From positions 1 through 7,382 of the forward strand of contig JACCVM010000175.1 of the NCBI GenBank assembly GCA_013698135.1: a DNA stretch of 7,382 bases, written 5' to 3'. This document shows positions 1-5,769 of the stretch, one piece after another. This DNA comes from Euzebyaceae bacterium. Lineage in GTDB: Bacteria; Actinomycetota; Nitriliruptoria; Euzebyales; Egibacteraceae. The first letter of the stretch is position 1; every line of letters begins with the position of its first letter. Under the pieces are notes generated by a model. The model saw nothing but the letters and a program-made list of their open reading frames with translations. It was not told the DNA's origin and did not search any database. Position numbers and translations under genes: made by a program.

Positions 1-341
1 ACCTTGGCGAACTGCCGGTAGGTGCCGCCGTACACGTCGTTGGCCATCACCACATGGTCACCGGGACTGCAGGTCCGCAGCACCGCGTCGCCGGCGGCCA
101 ACCCCGAGGAGAACGCGAAGCCGTGCGTGGCCTGCTCCAAGGACGCCAGCGCCGCTTCCAGCGCGTCGCGGGTGGGGTTGCCACTACGCGCGTAGTCCCA
201 GCCGCGATGCTCGCCGGCCGCGGTCTGCGCGAAGGTCGAGGTCTGGTAGACGGGCACGATGACCGCGCCGGTCTGCGGGTCGGGATCCTGCCCCGCGTGG
301 ATGGCGCGGCTGGCGAAGCCGAGCCCGTCCGCAGCGGTCAT
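1..341 (-). CDS. metB: Cystathionine gamma-synthase / gamma-lyase, N-terminal part (runs off the left edge)
   Basis: This is a fold-type I PLP enzyme of the Cys/Met metabolism family. It makes cystathionine from an activated homoserine and cysteine, or in the gamma-lyase direction cleaves cystathionine to cysteine. Only the first 113 residues are in the window. The ATG at 341 starts a typical N-terminus (MTAADGLGFASRAIHAGQ), followed by PVYQTSTF (30-37) and YARSGNPTRDALE (50-62). Y50 and R52 are the pair that binds the PLP phosphate of the neighbouring subunit in this family, and Y104 in NDVYGGTYRQ is the tyrosine expected to stack on PLP. The PLP lysine lies beyond the left edge. The start overlaps the cbs stop by four bases (ATGA), and AAGGA lies 6 bases upstream, so it is probably translated by coupling with cbs. 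Synthase and lyase cannot be told apart from this part; pairing with cbs favours lyase use. The family call is very secure. Confidence 0.93.
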   Translation of the reverse strand, partial: MTAADGLGFASRAIHAGQDPDPQTGAVIVPVYQTSTFAQTAAGEHRGWDYARSGNPTRDALEAALASLEQATHGFAFSSGLAAGDAVLRTCSPGDHVVMANDVYGGTYRQFAK

Positions 342-1717
342 CGACGGTCCTTGCGCATGAGGAACTCGAGGATGTCGGCGCGGGTCAGCACGCCGGTAGG
401 CACGGGGCCGTCGCAGACCAGCACCGCCGCCGCCTGCCCGGTCAGAACCGACATCGCCCCCTCGACGGTGTCGCGAGCGTCGACCACCGGCAGCGGGTCG
501 TCCATCAGCTCACCGACGGTCCGGTCCAGCGTCGTCGGGTCGCGGAAGACGTGCTCGAGCAGGCCGCGCTCGCGGATGCTGCCGAGCACGTCGTCGCGCG
601 ACTCGGCGTCGTCGCGCTTGACCACGGGCATCTGGCTGACGGCGTAGGTGTGCAGCGTCGCGATGGCCTGGCGAACCGGCTCGTCGGGGTGAACATGCAC
701 GATGGCGGGCAGCTCGCCGCCCTTGACCGCCAGCACCTCACGCACTCGCGCCGCGGCGCCAGAGCGGTCGAGGAAGCCGTTGGAGGCCATCCAGTCGTCG
801 TTGTAGATCTTCGACAGGTAGCCCCGGCCCGAGTCGGGCAGCAGCACCACGATCGTGGCGTCCGCGGGATACTCGGCGGCGACCTGCAAGGCCGCATAGG
901 CGGCGGTGCCGCAGGAGCCGCCGACGAGAATGCCCTCTTCCCGCGTGATGCGTCGGGCGGTCAAGAAGGAGTCGCGGTCGCTGACCCGCACGTAGCGGTC
1001 GACCACGGCGGGGTTGAAGGTGCCGGGCAAGAAGTCCTCGCCGACGCCCTCGACGAGGTAGGGGCGGACCTCGTCGCCGGAGTACAGCGATCCCTCGGGG
1101 TCGGCGCCAACCACCAGCACGTCGGGGTTGCGTTCCTTGAGGTAGCGCCCCGTGCCGCTGATGGTGCCCCCCGTGCCAACGCCGGCGACGAACACGTCGA
1201 TGCGCCCGTCGGTCTGTTCCCAGATCTCCGGGCCGGTGGAACGGTAGTGCGCCTCGGGATTGGCGTCGTTGTAGTACTGGTTGGGCTGGAACGCTCCGAC
1301 GATCTCCTCGGTGAGGCGGTCGGCCGTCCGGTAGTAGCTGCGCGGGTCGTCCGGTTCGACAGCGGTGGGGCAGACCACCACCTCGGCTCCGAAGGCGCGC
1401 AGCAGGTCGATCTTCTCCTTGCTCATCTTGTCGGGCATCACGAACACACAGCGGTAGCCGCGCTGCGCGGCCACGATGGCCAGCCCGGCGCCCGTGTTGC
1501 CGCTGGTCGGCTCGACGATCGTCCCCCCGGGACGCAGCAGGCCGGCCTGCTCGGCGGCGGCGACCATCGCCAGGCCGATGCGGTCCTTCACGCTGCCGCC
1601 CGGGTTGAGGTACTCCACCTTGGCCAGGATGTTGGGCGCGACGCCGGCACTGAAGCGGTTCATCCGCACCAGCGGCGTGTTCCCGACCAGTTCGACGAGT
1701 GAGTCGACGACCTGCAT
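338..1717 (-). CDS. cbs: Cystathionine beta-synthase
   Basis: Cytosolic fold-type II PLP enzyme that condenses serine with homocysteine to cystathionine, the first step of reverse transsulfuration. The protein has 459 residues, near the length of mycobacterial Cbs. The Schiff-base lysine is K44 in NPGGSVKDR, the substrate-binding asparagine loop is TSGNTG (71-76), the phosphate-binding loop is GTGGT (181-185), and S296 in PDSGRG is the serine facing the PLP ring nitrogen. There is no N-terminal haem-binding extension, as usual for bacteria. Residues about 333-390 and 400-455 form two CBS domains (HTYAVSQMPVV; GVLTRADILEFL), a possible nucleotide or S-adenosylmethionine sensor. These domains separate it from plain cysteine synthase, the main alternative. 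The ATG at 1717 has GGGAGG 6 bases upstream. The gene lies 58 bases downstream of the small hypothetical gene and overlaps metB by ATGA. The intergenic stretch 1718-1775 is GC-rich with small palindromes (CCGGCGCCGG at 1732-1741) but no convincing promoter. Confidence 0.95.
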   Translation of the reverse strand: MQVVDSLVELVGNTPLVRMNRFSAGVAPNILAKVEYLNPGGSVKDRIGLAMVAAAEQAGLLRPGGTIVEPTSGNTGAGLAIVAAQRGYRCVFVMPDKMSKEKIDLLRAFGAEVVVCPTAVEPDDPRSYYRTADRLTEEIVGAFQPNQYYNDANPEAHYRSTGPEIWEQTDGRIDVFVAGVGTGGTISGTGRYLKERNPDVLVVGADPEGSLYSGDEVRPYLVEGVGEDFLPGTFNPAVVDRYVRVSDRDSFLTARRITREEGILVGGSCGTAAYAALQVAAEYPADATIVVLLPDSGRGYLSKIYNDDWMASNGFLDRSGAAARVREVLAVKGGELPAIVHVHPDEPVRQAIATLHTYAVSQMPVVKRDDAESRDDVLGSIRERGLLEHVFRDPTTLDRTVGELMDDPLPVVDARDTVEGAMSVLTGQAAAVLVCDGPVPTGVLTRADILEFLMRKDRR

Positions 1718-1775
1718 GACAGCCTCCCGGGCCGGCGCCGGTGCCGGACCCGCCGAGCGTAGCCCGGCGAGACCG

Positions 1776-2099
1776 TCAGTGGCTCCGCAAAAAGCTCCGC
1801 ACCGCGTCGCGGTAGAAGCCGAGTCGCCGGCGCCTCCGCTGTTCGCCAGGGGCGGTGGTGACCAGCCGGGGACCCCATGGCGTACGGCCGGCGAGGTGGA
1901 TCACGATGAACGACGCCATCTCGGCGCTGTCTGCCGGGTCCAAGGGTGCGCTGCCGACGCACTCTTGGTTCCGCCACAGACTCACCACGAAGCAATCCCG
2001 CTCGGTGTGCCAGCTGATCCGCAGGTCCGACCGCGGGGTCGGCAGCAGCAGCCGAGCGGCAGGACCGGACGGCCACGGCGCCCGGTTGGGTCCGGACAT
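1776..2099 (-). CDS. Small conserved actinobacterial hypothetical protein
   Basis: I do not recognise a named function. The product has 107 residues from the ATG at 2099; a GTG directly in front (2102) would add one. AGGA at 2108-2111 is 8 bases upstream of the ATG. The N-terminal 25 residues are Pro/Ala-rich and probably disordered. The core, about residues 24-70, reads like a small alpha/beta module: DLRISWHTERDCFVVSLWR, then ECVGSAPLDPADSAEMASFI. From memory, similar LR-[IV]-SWH-x-ER-x3-[VL]-SLWR-x4-CVG stretches occur in short uncharacterised actinobacterial proteins. The C-terminal third is basic, with five arginines in a row, and ends in a predicted amphipathic helix (FYRDAVRSFLRS). No signal peptide or membrane segment is visible. 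It precedes cbs on the same strand by 58 bases and may be co-transcribed with cbs-metB. That the gene is real is fairly likely, because the core looks conserved; its function is open. Confidence 0.72.
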   Translation of the reverse strand: MSGPNRAPWPSGPAARLLLPTPRSDLRISWHTERDCFVVSLWRNQECVGSAPLDPADSAEMASFIVIHLAGRTPWGPRLVTTAPGEQRRRRRLGFYRDAVRSFLRSH

Positions 2100-2140
2100 C
2101 ACCTGTGTCCTACCGCTTCGCTCCAGAAGGACATGCCGGC

Positions 2141-2169
2141 ATCGTCGTGCCAGCCGCCGACCCCGTCAA
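2141..2169 (-). promoter_or_regulatory. Candidate promoter for the hypothetical-cbs-metB unit
   Basis: Read on the minus strand, TTGACG (2169-2164) is followed after 17 bases by GACGAT (2146-2141). The -35 is near consensus. The -10 keeps only the key A at its second position and T at its last. It lies about 42 bases before the hypothetical gene's start and downstream of an inverted repeat after rpmA, which suits the start of a new transcription unit. Weak -10, so moderate to low confidence. Confidence 0.35.
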
Positions 2170-2179
2170 CGTCCGGTCG

Positions 2180-2193
2180 GGCACCACGGTGCC
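2180..2193 (-). terminator. Weak inverted repeat after rpmA, possible terminator without U-tract
   Basis: GGCACC and GGTGCC form a perfect 6-base inverted repeat separated by two bases, so a real hairpin would have about 5 pairs and a 4-base loop. It starts 10 bases after the rpmA stop. No U-run follows in the minus-strand transcript. It could mark the end of the rplU-rpmA transcript, but the stem is short and in GC-rich DNA it could be chance. Confidence 0.22.
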
Positions 2194-2202
2194 GGGCAGA
2201 CG

Positions 2203-2451
2203 TTACGGATGGACCTCGGCGTACTTGCGCTGACCGGAGCTGCGGAAGGAGACCTTGCCGTCCGACAACGCAAACAGGGTGTCGTCGCCACCCCTGCCGA
2301 CGTTGGCGCCTGGGTGGATCTTGGTGCCCCGCTGCCGGACGATGATGGTGCCCGCCGTGACGGCCTGCCCGCCGTAGCGCTTCACCCCGAGCATCTTGGG
2401 GTTGGAGTCGCGCCCGTTGTTGGACGAGCCTCCACCCTTCTTGTGCGCCAT
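2203..2451 (-). CDS. rpmA: 50S ribosomal protein bL27
   Basis: An 82-residue protein of the large ribosomal subunit whose N-terminal tail reaches the peptidyl transferase centre and contacts the tRNA ends. The sequence is diagnostic: MAHKKGGGSSNNGRDSNPK at the start, LGVKRYGGQAV (21-31), the family signature GTIIVRQRG-x5-G, and a C-terminal GRGGDDTLFALSDGKV. It begins directly with MAHKKGG, so it lacks the cleaved N-terminal extension known from Firmicutes. The ATG at 2451 has GGAGGAA (2463-2457) upstream with ideal spacing. It lies 34 bases downstream of rplU in the usual two-gene order. The usual actinobacterial follower, obgE, is not present; a hypothetical gene and cbs come next. Confidence 0.98.
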   Translation of the reverse strand: MAHKKGGGSSNNGRDSNPKMLGVKRYGGQAVTAGTIIVRQRGTKIHPGANVGRGGDDTLFALSDGKVSFRSSGQRKYAEVHP

Positions 2452-2485
2452 GCCGGTTCCTCCGGTCTCGATGCCCGCTGGGGCG

Positions 2486-2800
2486 CTACTGCTTGCTGAT
2501 GCCGTCGACGCGGATGCGCGTCAGCCGCTGACGGTGGCCGTTGCGGTTGCGGTAACCCGTCTTGTTCTTGTACTTGAAGACGGTGAGCTTGGGTCCCTTG
2601 ATCTGGTCGGTAACGACGGCCCTGACTGTGGCGGAGGCCAGATCATCCTTGCCGGAGGTGACCGATCCGTCGTCGTCGACCAGCAGCAACGGCCGCAGCG
2701 CGACCGCGCCCTCGTCGTCGGCGACCAGCTTCTCCACGTCGAGGGTGTCTCCGACCTGGACGCGGTACTGCTTCCCGCCTGTGGCGATGACGGCGTACAC
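2486..2800 (-). CDS. rplU: 50S ribosomal protein bL21
   Basis: A 104-residue large-subunit protein that binds 23S rRNA. The start is the GTG at 2800: it opens the expected YAVIATGGKQYRV N-terminus and has AGGAG (2813-2809) 8 bases upstream. The reading frame stays open further upstream to 2899, but that extension would cross the promoter and has no bL21 similarity. The C-terminal half carries the family signature: IKGPKLTVFKYKNKTGYR followed by GHRQRLTRIRVDGI. It is first in the rplU-rpmA operon. A near-consensus promoter and a leader hairpin lie directly upstream (separate entries), and a plus-strand operon diverges from the same 97-base gap. Length and sequence are ordinary for the family. 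Confidence 0.97.
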   Translation of the reverse strand: MYAVIATGGKQYRVQVGDTLDVEKLVADDEGAVALRPLLLVDDDGSVTSGKDDLASATVRAVVTDQIKGPKLTVFKYKNKTGYRNRNGHRQRLTRIRVDGISKQ

Positions 2801-2820
2801 GATGCACTCTCCTGAAGTGG

Positions 2821-2847
2821 CAGAAAGAAGGCGCGCCGCAGCGCACC
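2821..2847 (-). promoter_or_regulatory. GC-rich hairpin plus U-rich run in the rplU leader
   Basis: In the minus-strand transcript, positions 2847 to 2830 can form a 7-pair stem (GGUGCGC with GCGCGCC, one G-U pair) closed by the four-base loop UGCG. It is followed at once by UUCUUUCU (2829-2822). This resembles an intrinsic terminator, but it lies almost at the predicted 5' end of the rplU mRNA, about 25 bases before the Shine-Dalgarno sequence. Possible roles are autoregulation by bL21, attenuation, or shielding of the 5' end from RNase E. The structure is visible; the role is inference. Confidence 0.45.
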
Positions 2848-2855
2848 GGACCTCC

Positions 2856-2884
2856 AGTGTAGGATCGCGCGCTTTGCCCGTCAA
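2856..2884 (-). promoter_or_regulatory. Strong housekeeping-type promoter of rplU-rpmA
   Basis: Read on the minus strand, TTGACG (2884-2879) and TACACT (2861-2856) are separated by exactly 17 bases, close to the housekeeping sigma consensus. Transcription would start near 2847-2851, giving a leader of about 50 bases with AGGAG before the GTG start. The -35 touches the Shine-Dalgarno sequence of the divergent plus-strand gene, so the two control regions overlap. Confidence 0.72.
2860..2865 (+). promoter_or_regulatory. Divergent -10 element for the Clp-N/acetyltransferase operon
   Basis: TAGGAT on the plus strand is a good actinobacterial -10. Its TA at 2860-2861 is the same base pair step used by the minus-strand -10 TACACT, so the two -10 elements interlock. 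No -35 match is seen 16-18 bases upstream. A start near 2872 would give a leader of about 26 bases containing AAAGGAG at 2884-2889. A bidirectional promoter is the simplest reading but is inferred. Confidence 0.45.
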
Positions 2885-2897
2885 AGGAGTTCGGCGC

Positions 2898-3659
2898 ATG
2901 CAACCCCGGCTGACCGATCAGGCGCTCGTCGCCGTCAGCCTGGCCCGTGCCGCCGCGCTGGCCTCGGACCGCCACGCCACCGTGGCGGATCTGCTGGCGG
3001 CGCTGGCCGTGGAGAGCGAGGGGGAGGCCGGCCGGCGGCTGCGCAACCGCTCTTCGGCCGCCGCCGCTCTGGCCGAGCGTGCCGTGTCCGTGCCAGCGCC
3101 ACCGATGGACGCCGCTGTGCGCAACGCCGTGCAGCACTCGGGCGCTCGCGCGGCGACGACGGTCGACCTGCTGGAGGCCGCCCTGGTGGTGGGCACCGAC
3201 GACGTCGCCGACCTGCTGGCGGGCGCCGGCTACGACCGCGACCTCGACGGCTTCCTGGTCGACGACGTGTTCGGCGAGCTCGATGGTGCCGGTGAGACCT
3301 ATGGCCTGTCGCCTGCCGGTGCGCCCGATCTGGACGAGCCGGCGGCGCGTGTCGTGGCCCAGGTCCGAGCCATCGCCGGCGGTGCGGTGGCCCTCTTGCT
3401 GGCCGTGGCCGCCGCGCCCGACGCCGACGGTGCGGTGCTACTGGGTGACCGCGAGGCGCTGGCGCTGGCGCGGTCGGATCTGGACCGTCGTGGCCTCGGC
3501 GACCAACCCGGCTGGGACGCCGGGCTCGACGTCGTGATCGATACCGCCGCGCAGCTGCGGGAAGGCGAGCGGACCACCACCCGCGACCTGGTGCGAGCTT
3601 GCCTGATTGCCGGCGGCGACGGCCCCAAGGCTGTGGTCGAGGAGGCGGATCGCGCGTGA
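2898..3659 (+). CDS. Clp N-domain-only protein (no ATPase domain)
   Basis: A 253-residue soluble protein made almost entirely of Clp N-domain-like helical repeats. Repeat 1 (about 5-50) reads LTDQALVAVSLARAAALA then TVADLLAALAVESEGEAGRR, the classic Clp_N pattern of ClpA/ClpC. Repeat 2 (70-113) has AVRNAVQHSG and TTVDLLEAALVV. Residues about 144-190 and 205-253 look like a second, diverged pair (DEPAARVVAQVRAIAGG; TTTRDLVRACLIAGG). There is no Walker A or B motif, no AAA+ module and no membrane segment. In Clp ATPases this domain receives substrates and adaptors, and free-standing versions such as mycobacterial ClpC2 or plant ClpT act as binding partners or decoys. A similar adaptor or sponge role here is inference. 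The ATG at 2898 is chosen because AAAGGAG lies 8 bases upstream; the upstream open frame crosses the rplU promoter. It overlaps the next gene by GTGA, implying coupled translation. Confidence 0.82.
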   Translation: MQPRLTDQALVAVSLARAAALASDRHATVADLLAALAVESEGEAGRRLRNRSSAAAALAERAVSVPAPPMDAAVRNAVQHSGARAATTVDLLEAALVVGTDDVADLLAGAGYDRDLDGFLVDDVFGELDGAGETYGLSPAGAPDLDEPAARVVAQVRAIAGGAVALLLAVAAAPDADGAVLLGDREALALARSDLDRRGLGDQPGWDAGLDVVIDTAAQLREGERTTTRDLVRACLIAGGDGPKAVVEEADRA

Positions 3660-4885
3660 CTGCTGTCGAGTTCGACGGCCTGACGATGCGCCCCATCACC
3701 GCCGAGGAGTTCATCTCCTGGGGGCGCGCCACGGAGACGACGTTTTTCTCCGAGCCCAGCGACGAGGCGTTGGAGCGCTGGCGCGAGATCACCGAGCTGG
3801 ACCGCACGCTGGCCGTCTTCGACGGCGACGACATCGTTGGCACGGCAGGCACCCTCAGCTACCGGCTCACGGTGCCCGGTGGCGAGCTAAATATGGGCGG
3901 ACTGACGGCCGTGGGCGTGCTGCCGACGCACCGCCGCCGCGGGATCCTGCGCGCGATGATGGCCCGCCAGCTCGCCGATGTCGCCGAGGCGGGAGAACCG
4001 CTGGCCGGGTTGTTTGCCGCCGAGGCGCCTATCTACGGCCGCTACGGCTACGGGATGGCCGCGCCCGCCGTGTACTCCAAGCTCGCGGCGACGCACGCGC
4101 GGTTCCACGACAAGGTCGCGTTCGAGCGGGGCGTACGGTTCGTCGACGTCGAGGAAGCCGTCGCCACGTTCCCCGCGATCCACGACGCCGTACGAGCCAC
4201 GCGGCCGGGCATGCCCAACCGCAGCCCGCGGGAGTGGCGGGCGTGGCTGACCCACGACCCCGAAGGTGAGCGCGACGGTTACAGCCGGCGCCAGCTCGCC
4301 CGGCTCGGCGAGCGCGGGTACGTGATCTACCGGGGCAAGGGCAACTTTGAGCAGGGACTGCCCAGCGGCACGCTGATGGTGATCGAGCACATGGCCACCG
4401 ACGCCGTGGCAGCCGCCTCGCTGTGGCGGTTCCTGTTCGACGTTGACCTGGTCGGTGAGTTCGAGGTGAACGCCCGCCCGACCGACGACGGGCTGCCCTT
4501 GCTGCTGACGGATCCGCGTCGCCTGCGGTCGTGGACCTTCGACGGGTTGTGGCTGCGGCTGGTGCACCTCGACGCCGCCCTGGCCGGCCGGGCCTATGAC
4601 CGCGAGGGCGAAGTGGTCCTGGACATCATCGACGAGCTATGCCCATGGAACGCCGGTGTCTGGCGCTTGGAGGCCGGTCCCGGTGGGGCGTCCTGTTCCA
4701 GGACGAGTGCCGCCGCCGACGTGCACGTCACCACTGCCGGCCTGGCGGCCGCGTTCCTTGGCACGATCCTGTTGGCTCGCCAGGTGCGCGCGGGCGCCGC
4801 CGAGGAGTACACGCCGGGCGGTGCTCGCCGCGCCGACCTGCTGTTCACCACCGACCCGGCGCCGTGGTGCCCCCAGGAGTTCTGA
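3656..4885 (+). CDS. Eis-like GNAT family N-acetyltransferase
   Basis: A 409-residue acetyl-CoA-dependent acetyltransferase of the Eis family, which in mycobacteria acetylates several amines of aminoglycosides and also capreomycin; the natural substrate here is unknown. The architecture fits Eis: a GNAT domain (1 to about 140), a second GNAT-like domain (about 150-285) and a C-terminal SCP2-like domain (about 295-409). The acetyl-CoA loop is VGVLPTHRRRGIL (86-98). Y127 in IYGRYGYG corresponds to the catalytic tyrosine of Eis. The chain ends in PAPWCPQEF, so the terminal phenylalanine carboxylate used as a base in Eis is kept. The start is the GTG at 3656: GAGGAGG lies 10 bases upstream, it overlaps the Clp-N stop by GTGA, and the length matches Eis (about 400). 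No signal peptide is seen. Family assignment is strong; a role in drug resistance or stress is only suggested by relatives and by the Clp-N partner. Confidence 0.92.
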   Translation: MTAVEFDGLTMRPITAEEFISWGRATETTFFSEPSDEALERWREITELDRTLAVFDGDDIVGTAGTLSYRLTVPGGELNMGGLTAVGVLPTHRRRGILRAMMARQLADVAEAGEPLAGLFAAEAPIYGRYGYGMAAPAVYSKLAATHARFHDKVAFERGVRFVDVEEAVATFPAIHDAVRATRPGMPNRSPREWRAWLTHDPEGERDGYSRRQLARLGERGYVIYRGKGNFEQGLPSGTLMVIEHMATDAVAAASLWRFLFDVDLVGEFEVNARPTDDGLPLLLTDPRRLRSWTFDGLWLRLVHLDAALAGRAYDREGEVVLDIIDELCPWNAGVWRLEAGPGGASCSRTSAAADVHVTTAGLAAAFLGTILLARQVRAGAAEEYTPGGARRADLLFTTDPAPWCPQEF

Positions 4886-5130
4886 TGACCGGCATGCTCG
4901 CCGTCCGCAGGCGTTGTGGCCGTTCTGGCTGGAACGTGACCCCGAGTCGGCGCGGGACGGCTACGGTCCCCGCTTCTGCGCCCGGCCGACGAGCTGCTCG
5001 GCATCCTGCTGGTCGAGCCACCGCCGCCTGCGCCTGCGCAGCGCCGAACCGTTCACGACCGGAGCCGTCAGCCGCGCCGATGCGTTTGTTTCGCACCGAC
5101 GCGATGCCGTGGACCCTGTTCGACTTCTGA
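4886..5130 (+). pseudogene. Decayed remnant of a second Eis-like acetyltransferase
   Basis: The 300 bases between the acetyltransferase stop and the mazF stop hold no normal gene, but pieces of Eis-like sequence appear in order in different frames. At 4926-4964 the translation reads WLERDPESARDGY, matching WLTHDPEGERDGY of the intact neighbour. At 5037-5084 it reads RSAEPFTTGAVSRADA and, after a one-base shift, LFRTDAMPWTLFDF to the TGA at 5128-5130. This aligns with GAAEEYTPGGARRADL and LFTTDPAPWCPQEF of the neighbour. In the neighbour these segments are about 160 residues apart, so a large internal deletion plus at least two frameshifts are implied. An uninterrupted 81-codon frame (4885-5130, TGATG overlap) exists, but its middle is Arg/Ala-rich and looks like a shadow. 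An alternative is a short accidental open frame. Positions 5131-5187, between the convergent ends, show no gene or clear terminator. Confidence 0.5.
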
Positions 5131-5187
5131 CGGCGCCGACCCCCGGCGCGCGCGACGCTGGTTGATGCGGTGAAGGCGACGTGAACG

Positions 5188-5535
5188 TCAGAGCCCGAGG
5201 TGCAGGCGCAGCGCGTCGTCGAGACCCGTCATCAGCGAAGGCGGCACGCGCCCGACCGCTTCACCGACGCGCTGAAAGGACACGGCGCGCACCTGTTCGG
5301 CCTGTGCCTTTGAGTTCACCCGCAAACCACACTCCTGCGCCGTCAGGAGCACCTGAAACGGATACACGCGCCGGGTGTTCGACGTGACGGGGACGACGGT
5401 CACCACGCCACGTCCCAGTCGCGTCGCCGTCGTGTTGGCACCGTTGTTGCTGACAAGGACGGCGGGTCGTCGCTTGGCAGCCTCCGATCCTCGGGCCGGA
5501 TCGAAATCCACCATGCGGATTTCTCCGCGACGCAT
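5188..5535 (-). CDS. mazF: MazF-family toxin, sequence-specific endoribonuclease
   Basis: A 115-residue MazF/PemK toxin that cleaves RNA at short sequences and arrests growth when its antitoxin is lost. The family pattern is clear: MRRGEIRMVDFDPARGSE at the start, RRPAVLVSNN (22-31), then VVTVVPVTSN (44-53). R23 and T51 sit where the catalytic arginine and threonine lie in characterised MazF enzymes. The whole sequence resembles Mycobacterium tuberculosis MazF9 (Rv2801c) from memory, including KAQAEQ and DxALxLHL near the C-terminus. The ATG at 5535 is chosen because it opens the conserved MRRGEI and overlaps the antitoxin stop as TGATG. The reading frame extends 14 codons further upstream, but only through the antitoxin gene. 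There is no good Shine-Dalgarno sequence, so translation probably depends on coupling to the antitoxin. Its stop faces the end of the plus-strand operon. Confidence 0.93.
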   Translation of the reverse strand: MRRGEIRMVDFDPARGSEAAKRRPAVLVSNNGANTTATRLGRGVVTVVPVTSNTRRVYPFQVLLTAQECGLRVNSKAQAEQVRAVSFQRVGEAVGRVPPSLMTGLDDALRLHLGL

Positions 5536-5762
5536 CAGGGGGTCGGTGGCAGGCCGTCGGCGAGGGTGGACTCCCACGCGTCGCGGTCGTCACTGTCTGC
5601 CCACTCATCCCAGGCGTGTGCATAGTCGGGGCCAAGTTGGCTGGCCCGCAGCAGGCTGACGGCCTCACGAATGACCGCGGAACGCGACGCCCCTCCTTGC
5701 TCGCAGGCGTACGCGTCGATGAACCCGATGTCCTGATCCGGAAGGCTCACACTCAGCTTCAT
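5535..5762 (-). CDS. mazE: MazE-like ribbon-helix-helix antitoxin
   Basis: A 75-residue antitoxin that should bind and block MazF and repress its own operon. Residues 1-42 form a ribbon-helix-helix domain: the strand MKLSVSLPD pairs in a dimer to contact DNA, followed by helix DIGFIDAYACEQG and, after the turn SRSAVIREA, a second helix to about 40. Residues 44-75 are acidic and Trp-rich (YAHAWDEWADSDD, DAWE), as expected for the toxin-binding tail. From memory it resembles mycobacterial MazE9 (Rv2801A) along its full length. It is first in the pair and its stop overlaps the mazF start (TGATG). The ATG at 5762 has no Shine-Dalgarno sequence at a useful distance and is probably leaderless (see the promoter entry). 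It lies 39 bases after the rne stop on the same strand. Base composition looks less GC-rich than the flanks, judged by eye. Confidence 0.9.
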   Translation of the reverse strand: MKLSVSLPDQDIGFIDAYACEQGGASRSAVIREAVSLLRASQLGPDYAHAWDEWADSDDRDAWESTLADGLPPTP

Positions 5763-5769
5763 ACCGCCG

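Noticed and set aside
551..1702. Long plus-strand open frame (383 codons) opposite cbs
   Set aside because: It is the antisense shadow of a strongly conserved gene; the translation is low-complexity Gly/Val/Ala/His-rich and matches no family pattern.
2562..2897. Upstream extension of the Clp-N gene
   Set aside because: It is antisense to rplU and its promoter; the ATG at 2898 has a strong, well-spaced Shine-Dalgarno sequence.
2801..2899. N-terminal extension of rplU upstream of the GTG at 2800
   Set aside because: It would run through the leader hairpin and promoter, and bL21 proteins begin at the YAVIATGGKQYR segment.
2935..3852. Minus-strand open frame of 305 codons across the Clp-N and acetyltransferase genes
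   Set aside because: Extremely Arg/Pro-rich translation typical of a GC-rich shadow frame, and it spans the junction of two well-supported genes.
5178..5189. Inverted repeat GACGT-GA-ACGTC at the mazF stop as a terminator
   Set aside because: Only 5 pairs with a 2-base gap and no U-run on either strand; likely chance.
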